This document shows positions 11,199 through 23,021 of a stretch of 64,000 bases of DNA, in pieces. This DNA comes from Sympetrum striolatum. Taxonomy: Eukaryota; Arthropoda; Insecta; Odonata; Libellulidae. The stretch lies in assembly GCA_947579665.1 (NCBI GenBank), contig OX388346.1, positions 86,058,615 to 86,122,614 of the forward strand, read 5' to 3'. Each line of letters opens with the position of its first letter. Within the stretch, counting starts at the first letter, position 1. A model generated the notes under the pieces. That model saw only the letters and a program-made list of their open reading frames with translations. It did not search any database and was not told the DNA's origin. A program made the position numbers and the translations under genes.

Positions 11199-11988
11199 TC
11201 CACTTAGTACGATCTAATCACATCGATTAGATATCCATTGATCCAAATTAATCACATATCTAACAATGTATCAATGGCCTGTAAAGATTAAGAGCAGGGA
11301 ACTTTTGAACACTCCATAAATTAGTAGTGCTTTAACGATTCACAGGTAGTTAGATTATCGAATTTATTTATTAGAAATAACACTCCAAAAAAACCGTCAG
11401 CACAGCGCAAACCAATGCCTCTTATATCAAAATCGAGATATTCTATATTCTTTCGAAAAAATATTTTAGCTTGCGCATTTTGAGAGCTTAACTTATAATG
11501 AAGAAGTATTTTAATATGATGTCCCAAAATCGATACTTCGTGCGAGTCGCAGCTTTTCGTGATCAGTGAGGTTCAACTGCGAAGAAACGTGCAACTTTTG
11601 AAAACGCAATTTCATTCTGAGATGCATGTTGCAACTAAGTTTGGTTTTTAGAGTGATGGGGCTCTTAAAATAACCGAATTCAGTTTTGAGATTATTAACC
11701 GGCGTAAAATTTTAAAAGCCATAATATCATCGCGCCTTTGTCTTTAAAAATGCAATTACAATTCTTGTCTTATCTTAAAATGATATCCGCTGAGACGCAC
11801 AATCAAATCTTTCTTAAATGATTTAAATAAGAAATACTAAACAGTAGAACCATCAACTCTGATTCTACATCACCCGCTAAACAACTAAAAATGAAAAAAA
11901 AACTAAAAACGACGTTCGTAAGATTAATAGATGTAGATTGATGAATAAACTCGATGGAACCGCGATTCACTTTCTAGTAATCCATGAC
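11199..11988. other. Gene-free stretch
   Basis: AT-rich sequence. The minus-strand frame at 11321-11527 (68 codons) is unrecognised. GATATCCATT occurs both just left of the 11.05-kb palindrome and to its right near 11230; this may be flanking duplication or chance. Confidence 0.4.
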
Positions 11989-12222
11989 AGGAGTTGAATA
12001 AACAAAAACACTTTTCAAAAGGAAACTAGTGTAGTTTATTTCAAAAAAAACTTTGCAAAATGCTACAGAAATACACACTTCAAACCCATGACATGTTTCA
12101 ACGCCTAAGCGTCATTAATGCCGCGGGTTTGAAGTGTGTTTTCTGTAGTATTTTGGAAAGTTTTCTTTGGAATAAACTACACTAGTTTCCTTTTGAAAAG
12201 TGTTTCTGTTTATTCAACTCCT
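11989..12222. mobile_element. Large palindromic element (about 234 bp) with central hammerhead-like motif
   Basis: The two arms, about 95 bp each, are inverted copies with few differences. AGGAGTTGAATAAAC at 11989 mirrors GTTTATTCAACTCCT ending at 12222, and GGAAACTAGTGTAGTTTAT mirrors ATAAACTACACTAGTTTCC. The unpaired centre, read on the minus strand (12118-12090), gives TTAATGA, CGC-TTAG-GCG, TT, GAAA, CATG, T, C. This is the hammerhead box order with a good stem II and a palindromic CATG stem III. C3 and G5 of the first box are mutated. The right arm lacks the motif. No ORF, so the element must be non-autonomous. Confidence 0.7.
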
Positions 12223-13240
12223 CTCCTTGATTGATGAAAATATATTAAATCAAAAAGAAAGATTTGGAATCATTCATTTCTTTATCGTTTTCGAAATCAT
12301 TCATCTCGCTAATTGTATGAAATGAATCAGTCAAAAACATGACGAAAATTATGGTGACTAATGTGCCGTTCTTCATGGTGGCATTGGATGGATTCGCATT
12401 CTAATAGCAAACGAATTTGAAATATATAATGACTGAACCCATTCCTCAGAAGCCCCGATTTCGGAGGTAAATTCATTTCTCTTTATTTATTTCCGTCTAC
12501 ATGAAGGAACGTCACGTTAATTTGAGCGATAATCACACCAATTCAACTCAGTGAAAAATTCGCTTCTGGAAATTTCTGAAAAAGTCAGAATTTGATAGTG
12601 ATCAGGAAATTTCAAACGAGAATATTGGATATCCGCCATCATTATAGTCTCCAAAATATATTTCTAGCTTACTCAAGCATCCTAAATAAAATAACTGCAC
12701 ACGATTCAAGGTGATTTATAGTACACACAAAAAGAGACTAGAAAGTCTTCTTTTTAGAAATATAATTCTGACATCTGTCTTCTATCTGCAGTATGAGATT
12801 GATTGCATCACAGAAGAAAATATTTTCAAGACTTTCTTCACAATTTAACGTAAAAAAGGCTCTCCTTTGCCGAAAAGGAGATTTTTGATTTCATTATAAT
12901 CGTGAAAAAGTGTACCAGTTAGAAAAAAGAATGGCTATGATGAGTTTAGAAAAAAATAAAGGAATATTCACCAGGTATAATTATATGTATAATTGAATCG
13001 GATTATTATGACCTACATGATATCACAGAATTTGCTTTTGTTTATTTTAATCCAGAATTTGCTGAATTTGTAAAATTTCGAATGTGAAACGGTAATTACT
13101 GTTTTCATTTACATCGAGTTACCTGGAGTTATTCGCACTGTGTAACCTAGTAAATCATTTAGAAAAATATTCAGAAGGAAATTCTTGCGATAACTTGAGA
13201 TTCAAATTTCGACAACCATTTTTATTTAAGACTACCCCGG
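12223..13240. other. Gene-free AT-rich stretch
   Basis: I see no recognisable gene, repeat or structured element here. Confidence 0.5.
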
Positions 13241-13267
13241 CCACTCGGGCCTCAGTAGTGGCCACTA

Positions 13268-13758
13268 ATGGGGTCTAAACGAAAAAAGTACACGATTTCC
13301 GAGCATGAAGACGACGGAATGCCAGTTGACATTGGTAATTACAATCTAGTCTAGCAGCAACTGCATTATATGTGAAGCAATACCCTTGGTACTACATGCC
13401 ACCAGCAGTGCACAAGCTTCTAATTCAGGGTGCAGATTTATCCAAGGAAGCAATTCTTCCCATCGGGCAGCTTTCAGAAGAAGCCTTGGAATCAAGGGAT
13501 AAAGATATCAGGAAATTCCGGCAACATAATACGCGGAAGATATCAAGAGAGGCGACTAATGGAGATTTATTTCGGAGGTTGCTGCTCACTTCTGATCGCT
13601 TAATATCTTCAATTTTATTTTAAAATGGCAAATCACAGGGGGATTTAGATCCAGAAGTTAAAAAACTCATTGACTAAGGGAATACCGAATGTGACGATGA
13701 GAGTGATGACGAGTCATCAGAGATACTTTGTATCAATATTCAAAATATTTGTTATTAA
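13268..13758 (+). pseudogene. Broken transposon-like protein, family not named
   Basis: Three adjacent pieces in different frames look like one decayed gene. Piece 1 (13268-13354) starts with ATG and is basic then acidic (MGSKRKKYTISEHEDDGMP). Piece 2 (13339-13623) contains YVKQYPWYYMPPAVHKLLIQ, then GADLSKEAILPIGQLSEEAL, an R/K/D-rich helix-like segment and LLLTSDRLISS. Piece 3 (about 13640-13758) is acidic, with DPEVKKLID, a stop, then ECDDESDDESSE. From memory, the 'YPWYYMPPxVHKLL ... LSEEA' block recurs in unnamed repetitive insect proteins that look transposon-derived. I cannot name the superfamily or its catalytic residues. Stops and frame changes make it non-functional, and an upstream portion appears deleted. 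Confidence 0.5.
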
Positions 13759-15008
13759 GTTTTTATAATGATATTATTAACAAACATTTCTTTAATATTA
13801 AAATTTAAATAACCAGTTATCATGGTCTCTATGTTGAATCCTGATCCCTTTAGTACGACAAAATTAAAACAAAATGCAATTGACTGGAATTTTAAATGGC
13901 CAATTTTAAACTAATTTTACATATTAAATTAATTAAATATATTTTTTGCAAAAATGTAATCTACGTAATCTATAGCTAAAATTACAGACGTTTTATCGTG
14001 ATGAAAGTTCATTTTCATCGAGAAACTAAGTTTCAATTCCTCGAACTTTGTTGCAGAAGTCATAATTTGTTCAAATGTATTATGCAATAAAATTCTGCTT
14101 GGACAATATTTTACGGATTTTATAGCTCTTAACATTATTAATAACAATATTTTTATAATTATCATAGGAAATTTTGAATTTAATCTTGACCAGTCAACCA
14201 TCGAAATTAAGCTTCGTTATTGCATATTTAATATTTATGCAATTAATAGCGCTAAACCCGTTTGACATATTGAAGAAATAATGACAAAATCACGTTTATT
14301 AGCCCAAAATACCTTAGAGATGCACTTGATATTGCGTATGGACTGACATTTATTAGAGATATTAATATTGGCCAGCTTTTTTTCTATTTTGGCTCACTGT
14401 GCGTCGTTGAATTAATGATGGACTTATTACACCTAACCTCACTCGCCTACCAACGTTTCCACTACCCAAATCATCAGTAATAGCGTTTTCATTCATATAA
14501 TAATAATAATTGATTTGAATTTTACTGTACCATTTTCTTACACTGCATTCCCACCTAACGAATGAATTAATCCCATTCAGACATATTTTGTCCTAAAAGC
14601 AGGAATATCTAAACTAAACTGTTTTCACATAACATCCAAATGATACTTACGCAATTCTATACGAGTTAGGACTTACTAATGAGACACTTCCGTGCAAGTT
14701 GATTATCCGTTGCCATCATCCTACCTGGGGGTATACTGAAAGGGTTAGAGAGCTAAGTTTAGAAAATCAAGACGTACTTTATTTGTTCTTGAGGTAAGAG
14801 TAAAGCATGGTAAATTGATATATTTTTCAACATTAGCTCCAATAAGGATCCATCGGCCAAAGGAAGAGAAAGTAAAAAGTAAACTGACTTTCTTGGCTCT
14901 AAACCTTTCTCCTAGTGGTGAATATTCGATGAGCTTCCGGAGCTGTTTACAACAGGTCGTCCTATTGTGTGAAAGTTTCACCTTACGCAACATCAGTTCC
15001 TAAAGCAA
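13759..15008. other. Gene-free AT-rich stretch
   Basis: There is an (AAT)n run near 14498-14510. Frames at 13929-14201 (-) and 14745-14993 (-) are unrecognised, and I make no gene call. Confidence 0.5.
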
Positions 15009-15620
15009 ATGTTCATTATGATACGTCTGTTTACACCCTCATCCGCTCGTTAAAGTCTCCGCCACTTGGAGAACTCGCACTTGAGGAAAATAGTCAATCG
15101 CCTTTGTGGGGGCGAGAAGGTGACTGGACAAAGTTTCCCATATGATGCAGTAGCTCACAATCAATCAGCAACTCCAATTCAATCATCTCACAATTCCCTC
15201 CATTCAGACAGACCTCGCGTTCTGCCTCTTTAACATCTTCAAATTCGTTTCTTTACAAGCTCACTTCCCGTCTCTCCGAATCAATGCTCCTTCCCTCGCA
15301 CTTTCATTTCCTTTTCCATTTCACCGTTTCCTTCCCTTCCCACCTATTCATTCCCTCTTTCTCTTCCGAGTCCTCTTCATGTGCCGGTCCCTTTCTCCCG
15401 ATACGTCATGGGTCACCTCTCTTCTTACGTTCACATATGCGGGTGCCGTGTATGAGGCGGAGGTGCCTAACCCGTGGCCACAGGCGGTCTGCCATTGTAT
15501 GAATGTACCTTTGACACCGAAGACCTGTTGATGGGTGAGAATGCGTGACCACCGCCTGCAGCGATTATAGACGAGGCAGGTGAAATTTCAACGGTTTCGA
15601 CCCCTGCACAAAGGAGCTGC
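15009..15620. promoter_or_regulatory. GC/CpG-richer islet with pyrimidine-rich core
   Basis: GC-richer than its flanks. A long C/T-rich tract (about 15185-15420) is followed by CpG-rich sequence (15400-15600). The frames at 15284-15502 (+) and 15467-15823 (-) look accidental, the first simply translating the C/T tract. It is possibly regulatory. Confidence 0.2.
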
Positions 15621-18035
15621 AGGGAATATAATTTCGATAAATAACTCTTCCCCTGTTGGATGTATTTCGATTTTGGGTTAAAAGGAGAAATCAGAATGCC
15701 AATGGGAGCAGTGGGGATGAAAAACCTCAACTTCTTCATAAAATTACTTTGAATTGGATCTGTAAGAAGCCCCTCGAAGAAAGAAATTAATCTTATAAAA
15801 GGTGAAGCTATATTTTGCACCATCCACTACCAAAGAATTGACAATCACCCTCATGAGTCTTTCACAATTTAGGATATCCATCCTCCCTACCAAACGCTCT
15901 TTTTCATATTGATTTTAACAATGAATAATAATTAATCCTGAATTTTTGTATAATAAAAATTTAATAAATCTAACCTGCTCTGGTATAGTTAGCATTGTAG
16001 AGTAGTAGTATATTAAAGCATAGTTGATGGAGTTAAGACCAGAAATTCATCTAAATTCATTCAATATCTACTTGTTATCAACTGCGAAAATTTTAAATGT
16101 GTACATTTGAGACTCGTAAATGGCACCAAGGCACCAAGAAGATTTTCTATCATTAATATTTTTCTTGCAGGGTATAACAAGGAACATAAACTGTAAATCA
16201 TGAGTTTCCCTTTAAACGTACAACTATTTTCATTACATAACTCAAAATCATTTTCCATGTGACCTCAGAGAAATTAAGTTTTGAGCAAATAAATAGTAAG
16301 TTATAAGTTACTGAATAAAGAAATAATGACTGATCTTAATTGACTGCTGACGGAATTCAGGGAAAAGCAATTTTCTGCATTATAAGAACCATTAAAAAAG
16401 GTAGCTCAGAAATTATGTTAAAACAAGCACTAAAAACCAAAACAAAAACGGCTTAAATGAAGGGAAAGTAATATCATAGAAACGGAGACCATTGATAATG
16501 CAAACTTAAAATTATTTATAAATGATGAGAATTCACAAAAATAACCCATTCTAACATAACAATCTCAAGTTAATTTTAAGAAAAAAGTACTCTAAAATTA
16601 TTTCCAAGATATTCCGCACCCTAATTCAGAATTGATATTTCCTCCGACTTCTCTTCAAATGACGACGGTTAATCAAACAAACGGATCATCAAACTGGTTT
16701 TAACTCTTTCATCAAATGAGCACCGGACATTTCCTGTCAGCTGAGACCAATGGACCAATCTTTGAACATCCAGCTCATGCCGGAGCATGAAAGATGTTTG
16801 AAAGGAGCTGATACATCATGTATACATTTGTAACTCTCTCTACCTTAACTTTTGACACTTCCTTTTTAAGATTGCGTCTTAAGCTGCTTCCTTCACCTTC
16901 AGAAAACTCTCCCCTTGCTCTCATTCAATACAGATTCCTCTTTTTATCAATTCTTAGGTTAACTTGGGCAATAAAATCTTCAAATTTGAACTGCTAGAAA
17001 GATGATAAAACATTTCGCCTTTTATCTAACATCTAAACAGAAACTACTAAAACACTGAGAATTCAATTGCTGGTCCGAAGATGGTAAAATATTGTGACCG
17101 TACGCAGTAGCTAGGCAATGAAAGTATATAACCAACCCATCAGCAAATTACAACCAGGAACATTGTCATAAAAAAGCGAGAATTGGTTTTTGAGACTCTT
17201 CAGACAATCTTCTCTTCACTTAATTGCTTCACAAACTTATAAACTACCAAAGAACACTTATCATCATCGGAAATTCAATTTTGGTCTTTATTCACTATCC
17301 AATACTGCTTATATTAGGCTACTGTCTATAGAAGATTTGCTAATTTCTACCCAATTTACACACTCCTCTCGTTCAATTGCTTTAAATATTCTCTTACTTG
17401 CAGCTGAATACCATAGCTAAATATGCATGGACAGATGGAAAACTTTTATGGAGAAGTACCGATTACGTACAATTGTAAACTGTATGAATGTTTACTTATT
17501 TACGCAATTTTCAAAAAAATATACTTTTATGTTGATTAGTTCATTAAAGAAACCAGAGTATTAGGTTAACTTACCAATGATTATTCTCAGAATATCATTA
17601 TATGCCACCTTCGCCTGTAAATTGATTCAGAGTTGGAAGCAACACAACCAAATTCTTCTATAAATAATATAAACTGTTATTCTTTATATAATAACCGATG
17701 TTATTCAGATGATTTAATAAACTCCTAACTTAAAATGAAGATGAAGTTAGTGGTACATTTTTTTTCTACAATTCATGTCATATTTATTGTTGACATTGGT
17801 TACTTTTTCATTAAATGCAAATGCAGTCATCACAAAGTCTATCTCTTTCACAGTTCCATACATTTCCCGGATTTGGGACAACTAGGTCTATCTGCATATT
17901 CATTCGTCATATCCCCTGCATTGTTTACGTCACCCCCACGTTCTCTGCTAGTTTTGCCGCACAATCTCCCGTCAGTTTGACTATTTCACTTTATTTCTCA
18001 AGTTTGGCTTCCGTTTATTCAAAGCGCTGCATTTT
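15621..18035. other. Gene-free AT-rich stretch
   Basis: No mobile element, RNA gene or protein is recognisable. Frames at 16061-16258 (-), 17190-17420 (+) and 17735-18099 (+) are short and featureless. Confidence 0.5.
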
Positions 18036-18420
18036 GGCGACCATTTTCGCTCTCCGTTTTCGAATTCGCCAATCCGACGTGTTCTATTCCGCCAACTAGT
18101 TCGTTCCCACTTCCTCTTCTCTCTCGTCTTTTTTCTTCATCCGCCTCTTTGGCAACGCAAAAAAACGAACGGGTAAAAAGTTAACGAACCGAAGGGAAAA
18201 AAGTCGTGAAAGTAAAAACATACATTTCACGGGAAGTCCTCTTCTTTCTCCTTCTTTCTTCCGTCACACTCTACATCGCTCTCCTCCTCTCTTCCGGTAT
18301 TTTTAGCTCTCCTCACACTCATCCGTTTTTTAATCGCTCCACGCAGATTCCGTTTCCCGTTTTTTCTTCCACGTCGAGTCGATTTTTGAGCTCTTAAAAG
18401 CTTCCTGTCTCTTGTTTCGA
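18036..18420. promoter_or_regulatory. CpG- and CT-rich islet
   Basis: Contains CpG-containing sequence near 18040-18090 and repeated CTCTT/CTTCC pyrimidine tracts (18105-18270 and 18300-18380). The minus strand is therefore GA-rich, of the kind bound by GAGA-factor-type proteins. No protein-coding signal. Regulatory role is inference. Confidence 0.2.
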
Positions 18421-18659
18421 AATTGAATTTACCGCCAATATTATAGCTCATCAGCGTTAGTTTGTATATTCGCCTAATCTTTTACTGCCTTATATTTCTC
18501 TTTATATTCTTGTTCATTCATACCACTATCAAAGTGGTCTTTTATACGATTGTTTGAACAATGGAGCAGAGTGACTGAATGACGTATTTGAAGGATGTGC
18601 AAGGTTCTAAAATAAGTTGAAAAATGTGTAAAGGGTGGTCAAATATGGTGAATGAGATC

Positions 18660-18990
18660 TTTAATAATAATAACATAATAAAAAGACTTTATTCAGGGCA
18701 AGATTAAGACAGTAAAGTCTCTTATTACATCAAACCCTTCGTCATATAAATATTGTGGATTTATAAACCTAATCTGAGAGTGAAGAAAAAATTTTCCAGT
18801 GCAGGAAAACACCCTCAAGAAGGCGTGTGTGAAAAATATGCGAAAACTACCGATAGGAAAACTAGATTTAGTGATGAAATCAGATTAAATGAGATTTAAA
18901 AGACCAGAAGACAAACGAATAATATCGTACAAAAACAAAAGAAAGAATAACAAATAACTACACATTAACATGCAAATAGGTAAAAAATAG
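18660..18990. repeat. Interspersed repeat family A, copy 1 (divergent)
   Basis: Begins with an (AATAAT)n run at 18662-18680 and contains CCTTCGTCATATAAATATTG (18728-18747). The key block GTGCAGGAAAACACCC (18799-18814) follows, then AAGAAGGCGTGTGTGAAAAA and a short segment ending in CTACCGATAGG (18846-18856). The same ordered blocks occur at 34.8-35.1 kb and 57.3-57.6 kb. No long ORF. If the AATAAT run is the tail, the element reads on the minus strand, as a LINE or SINE 3' end would. Confidence 0.6.
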
Positions 18991-20540
18991 ATTGATAAAT
19001 ATACTAGTAAATAAGGAAGAGAAGAAACGTACGTAGTTAAAGGGGAAGCAAGAAAATATGTAGATTTTTAAGATATTCGAAATCAAATGAACTTTGTGAT
19101 AGGAAGCGTGCGCGCTGGGACGGCATGATTGTTTACCGGTTAGAATAGTGAAAAGTGGAGGACTGATTAGCTTTGAATATTTTTGACTAAAAAGATATGT
19201 AAAATAGAAAGTGTATCAAGTTATTGGGAGCATGTGAAGAATATGTACCCTACTCGAAAAGGAAGATCACCGGAGACATGTACATATTCATTTTAACTTG
19301 CATGTAGCACTTGTGCACTAGTTCATGAATCTTTGTGTTATAATAAATTGAGTTCGTAAGCCTGCCGAGAGTTTTTTAGCATACAATATATATTCTGCAT
19401 CTGATTACACTAATGAATAAATTTCGGAGAAGGCGACCAGCATCTTCTTGATTATGAAGTTCCCTGCTTCTATACATACAAAAGTTACAATAAAATTCAC
19501 AGATGTTGGCGATATTTTGTAGAAATGAAAATAAATCATATTTGAAAGAAAAGAGAAGTTGTACTATTTTTCATTGTATTTTAATAGAATCGCCACCAGG
19601 TTGCATTGATCAATTCCCATCATCGTGTGACAAACCTAGTCGTGTCTCTTTTAAAATCCTGTGGGGAAAAGTACGTCTTTTTTCACTCATACACGAAACA
19701 ATAATTAAATATCAAATTTGATCTCTAAATGTGTTTACTTTTACATTTTTATAAGAAGAGGCATTGTTAGATGACTTATTTATCCAAAGAAGTAATACAA
19801 TTCCATTTTAAGAATAACAGATTCAAAAATATTGTTACTCTCTCAAGATTTTGAATATAGCCACAAAATACTCGTATTTGCAATGTGAATTTCGTTTAAG
19901 TTTTACATAACTACAACGATAAAAACTTAAAACTGTCCATCTTAATACATAACTACGCTTAATAAATCTTATATTTTGAAGATTTTCATACTCGATCTTT
20001 ATAAAAAGGGAGAATAGCATTAAATGCGTAAAGGTATGTAGTAAAATTAAGGAAAAAATCTTTTCTCGTCACTTAAAATGTATGAATCTCTCGGCTGGAT
20101 TAATTATTATACTAATTTAATGGAGGATAACTGCACAAACATTCACATTTGAGCTAAGAAAGTAACGGAACGGAAATTAAGGTCATCATGATATGTGGTA
20201 CAGGAACAATCACGCTCATTTAGCAGAACATAGTAAATTAGAATCATGCTTCTTAAGCCTGTTCTTTACAAAAAATTAGTTTCTTGCGTTTAGCTTCCAA
20301 CTGTAATCTGGAAACTTACCCCAATCGATGAAACATGTACCAACATATATATTCCATGACCACAGGCTAAGTTTCTATAAGAATTGTCTAATTGAATTTC
20401 TTTCTATATATACATGTATTTATCTCTTAAAATTTGTCATTTGAGATTAACTATTTCCTCATTAATAAATATTATTTCCAAATTCATACCATTGTTACTA
20501 GAATTTGTAGGCCTTTTTTATATGAAATATTCTGATAATT
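18991..20540. other. Gene-free AT-rich stretch
   Basis: Nothing recognisable. Frames at 19503-19721 (+) and 19835-20020 (-) have no identifiable content. Confidence 0.5.
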
Positions 20541-20546
20541 TTTGGA

Positions 20547-20592
20547 AGTTTTTCTTAAAAATATTTCGAATTAAATATTTTTAAGAAAAACT
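20547..20592. repeat. Perfect 20-bp inverted repeat with 6-nt loop
   Basis: AGTTTTTCTTAAAAATATTT (20547-20566) is mirrored exactly by AAATATTTTTAAGAAAAACT (20573-20592) around CGAATT. It is a strong potential hairpin. It is too short and AT-rich to call a MITE, though it could be the centre of one. Confidence 0.65.
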
Positions 20593-22005
20593 GTTTTCAT
20601 TCGAAACTTCTTCAAAGGACGACAGCCGATGATACGGAATCAGTGCTTTTACACTAAAACACCAAGTCATTGTTCTTCCTTTTCCTAAGATTCTTGAAAC
20701 ACCTCGAGAAGTAAGACGAATAATTTAATTTCCACTCTAATTAATTTTACTTTTTCATTCTCATAAAAGCTAACTATCCCTAATTAAGCGAATCAGACCG
20801 AGAACAATTAAGGATTGAAGTGGAAGATGTTAGTGCGTAGGTAATGAGCCCAGAACGAAATTTCTTTCCCTGTTGAACTTTCGCCAAACAATTGAAAGCC
20901 CGAAGAGAGCTTAACGCGCGTTTATTTAACAATTTAATGATCCTAAAAACATCTCTGAAAATGTAGGAAAATAAAAAAAATGGACAGAATCCACTGCTTG
21001 GGCAGAAACTTCGTGGTATGAATCCATAAGGTACCAAGGAAGATCTAAATTTTACGTACTACAATAATTATTAACCCTCCAAGGCCGGAATTATATTTTT
21101 GTAATTATTTGGAATTTCTTACGTATTTCACTTTGTGATTGTCTGAAAACAATACCCATAAAATATTATGCCAAACATATTTATAAAAACAGCCAAACAA
21201 ATACTGATTTGCTGCATTGTCATCGAGCTCTCTTATACAGTGATACAAAATGAAATAATAGTAGGTGTCGGATGATGCCATATGGCATCCGTAGTCTGTC
21301 GAGGGAGAACAATCATAGTTCAATTTCTACAGTCATCAATTCAGCAGCTAAAACCATGGTCAATATTGAGTATTGTGGAGTGTAAAAGTTTGACTTTTTC
21401 ATGGTTTTCATAGGCAAGTTAACAATTAAGATATCACTTCTATAAGCTTCATCGCTCTTTATTTTAGCAGTTTACGATTTAAATCCATAAATTTCTCTAT
21501 TTTTCATCGATTTATAAATAAATCTAATTATGAAAAGAGGTATCATTTTTTTCATATCTTCTTATGTATTCACTTGCGTTCTTAATATTAGTGTTATAAT
21601 ATAAGCGCTTCTAGACAGACTGTCTTGTCATTGACTTATAATATTAAAAGTATATTTTCTATTCAAAATAAACACGATCCAATTTGCAAAAAAGTAGGTA
21701 TTTATATACAGATTTAGAATGATGAAATTAATTTTAATTGATCTTTTTTTCTGTTTTGAACTAGACGATTCAAACTTTTCCTTGAGATATTTATCGAGTT
21801 AAACGCTATTATAATGCTCCCATACTTTCACAAATGAACATCACCTGTAAATGTTCGTTGAAAGATCATTCTCAATCAATAAGAATCGCGATCCCTTCCA
21901 AATCGATCGCATAATCATTACACGGACGAACGCGAGAATATAAGCGCGCTGAAGAATGCTCGAAAAATGCTCCAACAGTTCCAATTAAGAGGAGTTCCAA
22001 TTGTA
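20593..22005. other. Gene-free AT-rich stretch
   Basis: No gene or mobile element is visible. Frames at 20780-21037 (-) and 21105-21323 (-) are unrecognised. Confidence 0.5.
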
Positions 22006-22645
22006 AAATTTACGAGTCGAAAGACAGCGGCGGCGGAAAGGTTTTGGGGTAATTTGTTGATGGTCAATAAAGGAAAGTTCAATGAGTGATTTCTGCCATC
22101 GACGAAATGTATGGGTAGCACTCGGGCTTTAAAAGCGGCACGGATGGATGATTAATGGCTTCCCATCAATTTAGTTTACTTTCGTCTCCAACTGCGTTCG
22201 CATTCATCCCTACTATTCTCTCTCCCACTCCTCTTTCTCTCCCACTCCTCTTTCTCTCCCCTTCTCTTTATCTCCCCTTCTTCTCCGCCCAACATTTTTT
22301 TCGTCGATCGCGTTGCGAAACCCGCGCAATTCACTTCGCACCGCTTTCCCTTTGTCATTTGTCTTTTTGCCCTTGTTTCCCTATGCGCGGAGACACTGCG
22401 ATCGGACCGAATGCGGGCAATACTGAAATTCCACGGCGGAGTCGCGATGGGAAAATTTCATCTCCGGAAAAGAGTGACGTGGGATTGGGCAATCTATTCG
22501 CTCCGAAATCAAACAACAATCGATTAACACGGACAGTTTCAGATTTGCTGTTTAGATGCAAATTCGAGAGGATGACGATTTATCCCGCTAGATTACAGCC
22601 GGAATACGGTTTCCATTCGTCACGTAATATATATACTGAACTAAA
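22006..22645. promoter_or_regulatory. CpG-rich islet containing the window's longest ORF (probably accidental)
   Basis: This islet spans a C/T-rich minisatellite (listed separately) and CpG-rich sequence to about 22600. The plus-strand frame 22155-22658 has 167 codons. Its first third merely translates the CT tract into Ser/Pro/Leu/Phe. The rest has no motif, and overlapping minus-strand frames (22176-22358 and 22355-22561) show a general lack of stops. No splice signals or signal peptide are convincing. I lean to non-coding regulatory DNA. Confidence 0.25.
22212..22275. repeat. CT-rich minisatellite, unit about 17 bp
   Basis: Units of the form CTCTCCCACTCCTCTTT repeat two to three times in tandem, then grade into CTCTCCCCTTCTCTTTAT. 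This is low-complexity pyrimidine DNA. Confidence 0.65.
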
Positions 22646-22717
22646 ATGTAAAAGTTAAGGAACAAAAAATACACTGTAATTCAATATTTACAACAGAAAA
22701 TGTTTATTGCTCTAAAG

Positions 22718-23013
22718 CAGAGTTTCCTAAACTATGTTCCGCTGAACCTGAATAGGTTTTCCGCGACAATTTGGAGTGTCAATGGAGAATTGGAGAATAA
22801 AAGACATTAAATGCTTTATTGATTCATATTTTAAGTTTTTATTGTAATATTATAGTTTTATATTTAAAAATAATTACCAAATAAATGATTTGTTGTAAAT
22901 GATATTTTTTAATTTACAAGTAGAATTACCTAACCTAAATATAAGCTTAGTGTTCCGTTGAACTTCCCAGGTTTGCAAAGTGTTTCATTACAGAAAAAGT
23001 TTAGGAAACCCTG
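22718..23013. mobile_element. hAT-type MITE (296 bp) with 8-bp target-site duplication
   Basis: The ends are inverted. The left begins CAGAGTTTCCTAAACT (22718) and the right ends AGTTTAGGAAACCCTG (23013), which is the classic CAGNGTTTCC-AAACT terminus of hAT non-autonomous elements. It is flanked by CTCTAAAG (22710-22717) and CTCTAAGG (23014-23021), an 8-bp duplication with one mismatch, as hAT integration produces. Subterminal GTTCCGCTGAACCT (from 22736) and GTTCCGTTGAACTT (from 22952) lie in direct orientation near each end. No transposase ORF. It would have moved using a hAT transposase supplied in trans. Confidence 0.85.
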
Positions 23014-23021
23014 CTCTAAGG

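Noticed and set aside
22155..22658. 167-codon plus-strand ORF as a real gene
   Set aside because: The first part translates a CT minisatellite, the rest has no domain, minus-strand frames are also open, and there is no splice or promoter support. Kept only as part of a CpG-rich islet.
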